DNA from: Bacillota bacterium
Lineage (GTDB): Bacteria; Bacillota; Clostridia; Christensenellales; SZUA-584
Direction of reading: 5' to 3'
Assembly (NCBI GenBank): GCA_023396555.1
Contig: JAEWWC010000170.1
Span: 1 to 27,220 of the forward strand
Length of the DNA: 27,220 bases
Part shown: positions 1 to 5,920 of the stretch, in pieces
How positions within the stretch are numbered: position 1 is the first letter of the stretch
How the letters are laid out: every line of letters starts with the position of its first letter
Program-made: the position numbers and the translations under genes
Notes under the pieces: generated by a model
Seen by the model: the letters and a program-made list of their open reading frames with translations, nothing else
Database searches by the model: none
What the model was told of the DNA's origin: nothing

Positions 1-2
1 TG

Positions 3-1217
3 TCCGGCTACTTCGTGCCCATCGTCTGCATCATAGCGCTCGTCGCGGGAGTCGCGTGGTTCTTCGGCAGCCGGGACGTGGAGTTCGCGCTGACCATATT
101 CATCTCGATACTCGTCATCGCGTGCCCCTGCGCGCTCGGCCTCGCGACTCCGACAGCCATCATGGTGGGCACCGGCAAGGGCGCAGAAAACGGCATACTG
201 ATCAAGGGCGGCGAAGCGCTGGAAACCGCGCATAAGATCAATACCATCGTGTTTGACAAGACCGGCACCATCACCGAAGGCAAACCAACGGTGACGGACG
301 TGCTGACATCCGGGGGAACCGATTCGGATACCCTGCTGCAGATTACGGCGTCGGCGGAGAAGGGTTCCGAGCACCCGCTCGGCCAGGCCATTGTACAGAA
401 CGCTCAGGACAAAGGGCTGGAGTTTTTGAAGGTAGACAGCTTTGAAGCCATCACCGGACGGGGCATTGAAAGCGCGATAAACGGTCAGGCCATACTTGCC
501 GGAAACCGCAAGCTGATGGATGAGAGGAACATTTCACTGGCCGGATGGCAGGAAGCGTCGGACCGGCTGGCGGAGGAGGGCAAGACTCCGATGTATGTCG
601 CGATAGACGGCGCGCTGGCGGGCATCATCGCGGTGGCGGACGTGGTGAAGCAGAGCAGCCGCGCGGCTATTGAAAGCCTGCATAGTATGGGTATCGAAGT
701 GGCGATGATCACCGGCGACAACAAGAAGACCGCCGCCGCCATCGCCCGTGAGGTGGGCATTGACCGGGTGCTGGCCGAGGTGCTGCCGCAGGATAAATCC
801 AATGAGGTCAAAAAGCTGCAGAGCGAAGGCCGCAAGGTCGCCATGGTGGGCGACGGCATCAACGATGCGCCTGCGCTGGCTCAGGCCGACATCGGCATTG
901 CGATCGGCTCCGGCACCGATGTGGCGATGGAATCGGCGGATATCGTGTTGATGAGGTCGGATCTGATGGATGTGCCGACGGCTGTCAACCTCAGCAAGAG
1001 GACCATCCGAAACATCAAGCAGAACCTGTTCTGGGCATTCGGATATAACGTTATCGGCATCCCCATCGCGGCCGGTGTACTGTATCTGTTCGGTGGCCCG
1101 CTGCTCAACCCGATTCTCGCGGCGGCGGCCATGAGTTTGAGTTCCGTATCAGTGTTGTCAAATGCGTTGAGATTAAAAAGATTTAAGGCATCACGCCAAG
1201 AAAGGAAGGCAAAATAA
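3..1217 (+). CDS. copA: Copper-translocating P1B-type ATPase, C-terminal part (5' end outside window)
   Basis: Exports Cu(I) across the cytoplasmic membrane, driven by ATP. The frame is open from base 3, so the N-terminal metal-binding domain and first membrane helices are missing. Visible in order are a membrane helix, the CPC metal-binding motif in ACPCALGLATPTA (about codons 40-52), the phosphorylation motif DKTGT (Asp at 255-257), the SEHPLG nucleotide-binding motif, the hinge GDGINDAPA, and two C-terminal helices carrying the YN and MSLSS residues typical of Cu(I) ATPases. The stop codon directly abuts the start of the next gene (TAAATG), so the two are co-transcribed. The downstream CopZ-like gene supports copper as substrate; silver is an alternative cargo of the same family. 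Confidence 0.95.
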   Translation, partial: SGYFVPIVCIIALVAGVAWFFGSRDVEFALTIFISILVIACPCALGLATPTAIMVGTGKGAENGILIKGGEALETAHKINTIVFDKTGTITEGKPTVTDVLTSGGTDSDTLLQITASAEKGSEHPLGQAIVQNAQDKGLEFLKVDSFEAITGRGIESAINGQAILAGNRKLMDERNISLAGWQEASDRLAEEGKTPMYVAIDGALAGIIAVADVVKQSSRAAIESLHSMGIEVAMITGDNKKTAAAIAREVGIDRVLAEVLPQDKSNEVKKLQSEGRKVAMVGDGINDAPALAQADIGIAIGSGTDVAMESADIVLMRSDLMDVPTAVNLSKRTIRNIKQNLFWAFGYNVIGIPIAAGVLYLFGGPLLNPILAAAAMSLSSVSVLSNALRLKRFKASRQERKAK

Positions 1218-1949
1218 ATGAAGAAAATTTCTAAGAGGATTGTGTTTGTATTGGCAGGAGCCGTGGCAGCGGTATCTCTCGCCGCTTGTGCGCAGCTCGA
1301 TGTGGTTGGGAAGGAATCCATCAATTCATTCAGTGCAGTGCTGGATGCATCAGGTGATAACGTGAAAGCTGATGAACTGAATGTCGGATGGGCGCTAACC
1401 GCACCGGATGACTCGGCGCGCTTCATTTGGAGCGAGGATTACAGCATAGCGCCTCTGCACGATGTTATGATCGAGTTTGACGCGCAGCCGTTCCTTGACG
1501 CAGGGCTGGACACAAGCAAATTGCCCGACAATTACGCCTTCTATGAAGGTGAAACGATGGGCGACATGGGAAGTAAAATGCTGATGGTCGGAAAAAAGCT
1601 TGGCAAAGATAAGTTCAAGTACAACGGAGATCCCACGCCGCTGGCTTCCTATGAGCAGATTGTTAACAACTATCGTGATACCATCAACTATCACACAACC
1701 CTTGATCACTACGGTGTGAAGTTGGGCGACGGTAATATGTTCGAGTGGGCGAAGGACATGAAAACCAACGGCTACGATAATAGCGTTCAGGACAAAGATA
1801 TCGTGTTTGTTCTGAATCCAGACCCGCTCATCGCGGCGGGCGTGGACCCCGAGAATGTTGAAGGCTGGGCATACGCGCAGGTTCCCATAGAAGAAAACGG
1901 GAAAACAACGCAGGTATGGAAGCTGCTGAAGCCGTTTGATTTACAATAA
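1218..1949 (+). CDS. Putative lipoprotein of unknown function in a copper operon
   Basis: A 243-residue protein that I do not recognise. It begins with a lipoprotein signal peptide: KK-rich start, hydrophobic stretch and lipobox LAAC with Cys24, so it should be anchored on the outer face of the membrane. The mature part is hydrophilic with no obvious catalytic motif. It contains a methionine cluster (Met114, 117, 121 and 123), a kind of residue group that can bind Cu(I). A GGAAGG ribosome binding site lies in the last codons of copA, and a 20-bp gap leads to copZ. Position between a copper ATPase and a copper chaperone suggests an extracytoplasmic copper-related role, but this is inference from context only. 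Confidence 0.8.
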   Translation: MKKISKRIVFVLAGAVAAVSLAACAQLDVVGKESINSFSAVLDASGDNVKADELNVGWALTAPDDSARFIWSEDYSIAPLHDVMIEFDAQPFLDAGLDTSKLPDNYAFYEGETMGDMGSKMLMVGKKLGKDKFKYNGDPTPLASYEQIVNNYRDTINYHTTLDHYGVKLGDGNMFEWAKDMKTNGYDNSVQDKDIVFVLNPDPLIAAGVDPENVEGWAYAQVPIEENGKTTQVWKLLKPFDLQ

Positions 1950-1969
1950 TATAATAAGGAGATTACCCT

Positions 1970-2179
1970 ATGGAAAAAACGATATTACATGTCGATGGCA
2001 TGTCCTGCGAACATTGCGTGAGAGCCGTGAAGAATGCGGTAGGGGCGCTGCCCGGCGTTTCCGGTGTGGCGGTGGATCTGAAAGCGAAGACTGTTACGGT
2101 GGAGCATGATCCCACGACAACGCCGGTAGACAAAATAAAAGCGGAGATCGAAGATCAGGGCTATGAAATAGCTGAATAG
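1970..2179 (+). CDS. copZ: CopZ-like copper chaperone (heavy-metal-associated domain)
   Basis: A 69-residue single-domain protein. It has the HMA motif GMSCEHC near the N-terminus (Cys14 and Cys17 as Cu(I) ligands) and the usual beta-alpha-beta-beta-alpha-beta length and spacing. CopZ proteins bind Cu(I) in the cytoplasm and hand it to CopA or to the copper repressor. An AAGGAG site ends 8 bases before the ATG. It is the last gene of the copper operon and is followed by a probable terminator. The family can also carry other soft metals; the linkage to a CPC-type ATPase favours copper. Confidence 0.93.
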   Translation: MEKTILHVDGMSCEHCVRAVKNAVGALPGVSGVAVDLKAKTVTVEHDPTTTPVDKIKAEIEDQGYEIAE

Positions 2180-2183
2180 CAGG

Positions 2184-2224
2184 AAGAAAGACGGGGATCG
2201 TATCATGCGGTTCCTGTTCTTTTT
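2184..2224 (+). terminator. Probable Rho-independent terminator of the copper operon
   Basis: Arms 2184-2200 and 2208-2224 can pair over 16 of 17 positions, several as G-U pairs, around a 7-base loop. The right arm ends in TTTTT. It starts 5 bases after the copZ stop. The many wobble pairs lower confidence. Confidence 0.55.
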
Positions 2225-2409
2225 AAAATGAGCTAGAGGCATGGGCAATATTCAATACTTTAATCATATTGGATCTTATGCTGCCTGAATCTCAGGCGGG
2301 GAATGCATGTAGATCTTACCGCGATTTGAATTGATTATTAGCCGCGTGGATGCCATACCTCCGAAAAACTATAATATGGATTCGAAAGCGTGTTATACTA
2401 TGATAGCTG

Positions 2410-2474
2410 TTAAGGAAAAATTAAGGAATCCATAAGAGATTAGCTGCGAATCCATTAATAAAAAATGTTACGAT
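2410..2474 (+). promoter_or_regulatory. Putative VanR operator and vanR promoter
   Basis: Three TAAG units start at 2411, 2422 and 2433, exactly 11 bp apart, the first two within TTAAGGA. A -10-like TACGAT (2469-2474, preceded by TGT) begins 36 bp after the start of the last unit. About one helical turn between direct repeats is how OmpR/VanR-type dimers bind DNA. A matching array precedes vanY. Transcription would start near 2480, leaving a short leader with the AAGGAG site at 2493-2498. Confidence 0.55.
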
Positions 2475-2508
2475 TGTTATGGGTTATGCAACAAGGAGTG
2501 GACAAATT

Positions 2509-3207
2509 ATGGCTGCGAACGTATTGATCGTTGATGATGAACAGGCGATAGCCGATTTGATCGAAGTATACCTCAAAAGCGAAGACTACAATGTCTATAA
2601 GTTTTACAACGGCCAGGATGCGCTTGACTGCATCGACAATGAAAAAATTGATCTGGCAATTCTGGATGTTATGTTACCCGGTGAAAATGGCTTTACGATT
2701 TGCCAGCGCATCCGCGAGAAGTATAACTTTCCTGTCATTATGCTCACAGCCAAAAGTGAAGAGATTGATAAGATAACCGGCCTCACATTGGGCGCGGACG
2801 ACTACATCACGAAGCCTTTTCAGCCGCTGGAAATGATAGCCCGCGTTAAGGCGCAGCTTCGGAGATTTACCAAGTATAATGCCGCTGAGCTTCCAGTCGA
2901 GGAGAACACCATCGTATTTTCGGGTCTGGTTCTGGACAAGGATACGCATGAATGTACGCTGAATGAAAAGAAGCTGTCTTTGACTCCAACAGAATTCTCC
3001 ATTCTCTGGGTGCTGGCAGCCAATCGCGGCCGGGTCGTCAGTTCCGAAGAGCTGTTCCATGAGGTATGGGGAGAAAAGTATTACTCAAACAGCAATAATA
3101 CAGTCATGGTCCATGTTCGGCATATCCGGGAAAAGATGCACGACAGCGCAGAGCGTCCCAAATATATCAAGACCGTCTGGGGGGTGGGTTATAAAATTGA
3201 AAGATAA
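2509..3207 (+). CDS. vanR: VanR-type response regulator (OmpR/PhoB family)
   Basis: Transcription factor of the VanRS pair that activates van genes when phosphorylated. The receiver domain (residues about 1-120) has the acidic pair DD9-10, phospho-acceptor Asp53 in AILDVMLPG and Lys102 in TKPF. The C-terminal winged-helix domain ends in YIKTVWGVGYKIER. The protein is close throughout to the VanR family as I remember it, for example SLTPTEFSI and GADDYITKPF. I chose the ATG at 2509 because AAGGAG sits 10 bases upstream and it begins MAANVLIVDDE; an in-frame ATG at 2479 lacks a good site. vanS follows with a short overlap. No vanU, the small regulator found before vanR in some VanG clusters, is present in the 2225-2508 gap. 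Confidence 0.93.
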   Translation: MAANVLIVDDEQAIADLIEVYLKSEDYNVYKFYNGQDALDCIDNEKIDLAILDVMLPGENGFTICQRIREKYNFPVIMLTAKSEEIDKITGLTLGADDYITKPFQPLEMIARVKAQLRRFTKYNAAELPVEENTIVFSGLVLDKDTHECTLNEKKLSLTPTEFSILWVLAANRGRVVSSEELFHEVWGEKYYSNSNNTVMVHVRHIREKMHDSAERPKYIKTVWGVGYKIER

Positions 3208-4282
3208 CACATCTTTTCAAAATACATTGATGAGAAAAACCTTTGGCCGCTGTATGCTTGCTGCTGTGGTATGGGCAGGGTTGTTGGTATTGCTGATACT
3301 GCTGGGGCAGTTTATCATCCGGAGCTTTATATGGCAGCCCAGCCCGGTATATAATCTTCTTTCAATCGTGCAGACAAATTTCGTGCCCCTCTCGATCCTA
3401 TTGTATATCGTTGGCTTTTGCCTGATCCTCCGTTACTATTGGAAGAAAACTGCCAAGTACATGGAGGAGATCGTTGAAGCCAGCAGGCTGCTCGTCTCGC
3501 CGGACGATGAAATAATACAGTTGTCGCCACTTCTGCGGCAGGTGGAAGACCGGATGAATCAGATTAAACAGTTGGCGATCCGCAACGAACGGGCCATCCG
3601 AGATGAAATACAGCGCAAGAACGATTTGATCGTTTACTTGGCCCACGATATTAAAACGCCGCTGACCTCCGTTATCGGATATTTGAGCCTGCTTGACGAA
3701 GCGCCGGATATGCCGCCTGAGCAGAAAGCCAAATATGTTGGGATCACATTGGAAAAGGCTTACCGTTTGGATCAGCTCATTGATGAATTTTTTGATATCA
3801 CCCGGTTTAACCTTCAGCATATTGAGGTCAATAAGGCCAGAATCAATCTTGCCCTGATGCTGCGCCAGATGGCGGATGAATTTTACCCGATGCTCACACC
3901 GCAGAACAAGACAGCAGCCGTTTATGCTGCGGATGATCTGATCGTCTGGGGCGATGCGGACAAGCTCTCGCGCGTGTTCAACAATATACTGAAGAACGCC
4001 ATCGCTTACAGCTATGACAACGCCCCCATCAGTATCACGGCATTTGGTCAGGATACCAATACTGTGATCACGTTTGCCAATCAGGGCGACCCCATCCCGG
4101 CTGAGAAGATGGAGAGAATATTCGAGAAGTTCTTCCGGCTGGATGCCGCCCGTTCATCTCATACAGGCGGAGCGGGGCTTGGGCTCGCCATTGCTAAAGA
4201 GATCGTCGAGGCCCACGGAGGAAGGATATCGGCCACAAGTGACGCGAACCAGACGGTGTTCACTGTGGTGCTGCCCAACTGA
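3197..4282 (+). CDS. vanS: VanS-type sensor histidine kinase
   Basis: Membrane kinase that senses glycopeptide action and phosphorylates VanR. With the TTG start it has 361 residues: two membrane helices (about 20-45 and 62-82) with only a short external loop, then the H-box YLAHDIKTPLTS with His150, the N-box FNNILKNA and the G2 box GGAGLGLAI. The segment from LSLLDEAPDMP onward is very like VanS of VanA/VanG systems. The start is uncertain. TTG at 3197 overlaps the end of vanR and has a GGGGGTGGG stretch upstream; the ATG at 3230 has no ribosome binding site. The frame is open further upstream, but that part only reads vanR DNA out of frame. The short sensor loop is typical of VanS proteins. 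Confidence 0.9.
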   Translation: MKDNTSFQNTLMRKTFGRCMLAAVVWAGLLVLLILLGQFIIRSFIWQPSPVYNLLSIVQTNFVPLSILLYIVGFCLILRYYWKKTAKYMEEIVEASRLLVSPDDEIIQLSPLLRQVEDRMNQIKQLAIRNERAIRDEIQRKNDLIVYLAHDIKTPLTSVIGYLSLLDEAPDMPPEQKAKYVGITLEKAYRLDQLIDEFFDITRFNLQHIEVNKARINLALMLRQMADEFYPMLTPQNKTAAVYAADDLIVWGDADKLSRVFNNILKNAIAYSYDNAPISITAFGQDTNTVITFANQGDPIPAEKMERIFEKFFRLDAARSSHTGGAGLGLAIAKEIVEAHGGRISATSDANQTVFTVVLPN

Positions 4283-4299
4283 TAGTATAGTTAATTGTT

Positions 4300-4384
4300 T
4301 AAGCAAAAATAAGTATTTCATAATGCATTCTTAAGTTTTTGGTAAGCCGAAATTCCAACATAGCCTGCCCGTTTTCTGTAACAT
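4300..4384 (+). promoter_or_regulatory. Putative VanR operator array and vanY promoter
   Basis: TAAG or TAAT units start at 4300, 4310, 4321 (TAAT), 4332 and 4343, spaced 10, 11, 11 and 11 bp. A -10-like TAACAT (4379-4384) begins 36 bp after the last unit, the same distance as at vanR. This would be the resistance-operon promoter, driven by VanR~P. The -10 lies within the loop of the terminator hairpin 4362-4413. Confidence 0.55.
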
Positions 4385-4413
4385 GATGTTGCACAAAGCC
4401 GGACAGGCTTTTT
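4362..4413 (+). terminator. Terminator hairpin after vanRS, overlapping the vanY promoter
   Basis: Arms 4362-4371 (AGCCTGCCCG) and 4400-4409 (CGGACAGGCT) pair with one mismatch; an inner partial repeat (GTAACAT/ATGTTGC) can extend the stem. A T run (4409-4413) follows. Read-through from vanRS would meet this terminator, whereas a transcript starting near 4390 would contain only the right arm. Confidence 0.6.
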
Positions 4414-4436
4414 GTATTGTGAGAGGAGTATTAGGA

Positions 4437-5175
4437 ATGAACCGGGCTTCTTATGGAGCGTATAACAGACGGTGGCAAAAGCATCACACGTCGCTGGCAA
4501 GAAAGATAGTCAGGATTATTTTAATACTCGCCTTCTTTGCAGTGCTGCTGGCCTGCGGGAAACTTCTGATCGACAAAGACAGTATAAACGACTTATGGGA
4601 GGTATCGCCAACAAACAAAGCCGATACATGGAGCCTGATTCTTGTCAACGGATGGAATACCATACCCGATGATTATGAAGTGGATTTGACGCAGCTCTCA
4701 AACGGCCAGAGCGTTGATACAAGGATTTATCCCAGCCTGCAGGCAATGTTTGATGCCGCAAGAGCTAACAGAATATATCCTGTTGTTGCATCAGGATACA
4801 GGACGGCGGAATATCAGCAAAGCCTTCTGGATGAAAAAGTTAAGGAATATAAAAGGCAAGGCTATTCCGCGGCGAAAAGCGCAAGAATTAGCCGAAGAAT
4901 CGGTTGCGGTTCCGGGAACAAGCGAACATCAATTAGGAATTGCGGTTGACATCAATGCGGATCCGGATAAATCAACGGGTGATGAAGTTTATGAGTGGCT
5001 GCATAAAAACAGTTATAAATATGGTTTTATCATCCGTTATCCGTCTGATAAAACTGACATAACAGGCACGATTTATGAGCCATGGCATTACAGATATGTT
5101 GGGGTGGAAGCGGCAACGGAAATTTACACTCAGAGTATCTGTCTCGAGGAATACTTGGAGAATATAAAATACTAA
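4437..5175 (+). pseudogene. vanY: VanY-type D,D-carboxypeptidase, frameshifted
   Basis: VanY removes the terminal D-Ala from pentapeptide cell-wall precursors. Start ATG 4437 has GAGAGGAG 8 bases upstream. An N-terminal membrane anchor (about residues 22-43) is followed by ASGYRT. Near codon 146 the frame breaks at the A run 4875-4878, and the rest continues in the next frame with AVPGTSEHQLGIAVDIN (zinc His and Asp) and IYEPWHYRYVG (catalytic Glu, zinc His). Reading one A fewer restores a single frame, GYSAAKAQELAEE. Without correction the product ends at 4949 and lacks every metal ligand. Either the gene is inactive, or the extra A is a sequencing error. A frameshifted vanY is also reported for the VanG type strain, from memory. 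The +1 skip needed has no familiar slippery signal. Confidence 0.88.
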
Positions 5176-5242
5176 CCATTATCAGATAACGCTGGAAGCG
5201 ATGACATTGATTTTACTTTGGAAAACACCCCCGGACGGCATC

Positions 5243-5276
5243 CTGCTTTACGCTGACTTGACGCAGGCGTAAGCAG
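5243..5276 (+). other. Stem-loop in the vanY-vanZ gap
   Basis: Arms 5243-5253 (CTGCTTTACGC) and 5267-5276 (GCGTAAGCAG) pair over 10 bp with one bulged T. It ends just before the AAGGAG site of vanZ (5281-5286) and has no T run, so an RNA-processing or translational role is more likely than termination. Confidence 0.45.
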
Positions 5277-5296
5277 ACATAAGGAGAAAAATTACA

Positions 5297-5830
5297 ATGA
5301 AAAGCAAAAAGCGAAACACGCTTACAATCGTATTGCTCGCAGTATATATACTGGTTTTGACAGGGATTATTCTTTTCAAACTACCATTTTATTCGGAGGT
5401 TTTATCAGACGGTATACGAGTAATCAACCTGATTCCATTTCAGGGGTCTTTCGATTACAACGGTGTGTTTAATTCAAGAGAGATTATTGACAATATACTT
5501 CTTTTTATACCGTTAGGTGTCTATATCGGAATGTTAAAAAGCGAATGGTCTTTTGTGAGAAAAGTCCTTCCAGTTCTCGGCTTATCTTTACTATTTGAAG
5601 TTATACAATACATTTTTGCAATGGGAAGAACCGACATTACTGACATACTCGGCAATACGCTTGGAGGGATAATCGGCATTGGTATTTATGCTTTATTATT
5701 TAAGATTTTCAAAAGCAGGACTGTTAAGATTGTAAATGTTCTTGCCCTGTCATTAACTGTTTGTGTAGTACTGCGTTTTGCCTATCTGTTTTTCCTCAGT
5801 TATTTTATCATGGGACGTCCGCCACATTGA
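5297..5830 (+). CDS. vanZ: VanZ-family membrane protein
   Basis: A 177-residue, strongly hydrophobic protein with about four to five membrane helices. It has the VanZ-family features INLIPF (near residue 45), NILLFIPLGV (near 66) and the later TDITDILGNTLGG. VanZ proteins are linked to low-level teicoplanin resistance by an unknown mechanism, and the family is also widespread outside van clusters. AAGGAG lies 10 bases before the ATG. Codons look more AT-rich than in the neighbouring vanG-vanXY genes, so it may have a separate origin. I do not know of vanZ between vanY and vanW in the classical VanG operons (vanU-R-S-Y-W-G-XY-T), so this looks like an added gene. Confidence 0.88.
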   Translation: MKSKKRNTLTIVLLAVYILVLTGIILFKLPFYSEVLSDGIRVINLIPFQGSFDYNGVFNSREIIDNILLFIPLGVYIGMLKSEWSFVRKVLPVLGLSLLFEVIQYIFAMGRTDITDILGNTLGGIIGIGIYALLFKIFKSRTVKIVNVLALSLTVCVVLRFAYLFFLSYFIMGRPPH

Positions 5831-5920
5831 TATTAGATCAATTCCAAGTTAAAGCATCGCCTGTTCATCTACGGTATGCTAATTATGCTGAAGATGGACA
5901 GGCATATTAAGGAGACAATG

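Noticed and set aside
2225..2409. A vanU-like gene or a strong promoter before vanR
   Set aside because: No open frame of suitable size exists; TATAAT- and TATACT-like hexamers at 2370 and 2394 have no acceptable -35 and lie upstream of the TAAG array.
3059..3196. Upstream extension of vanS
   Set aside because: This only reads vanR codons in another frame and does not resemble VanS N-termini.
4383..4436. Earlier ATG for vanY
   Set aside because: It lies inside the terminator hairpin without a ribosome binding site; the ATG at 4437 has GAGAGGAG.
4870..4885. Programmed frameshift in vanY
   Set aside because: A +1 skip at AAAA without a stop-codon stall, slippery heptamer or clear stimulatory structure is unlike known cases; mutation or sequencing error is simpler.
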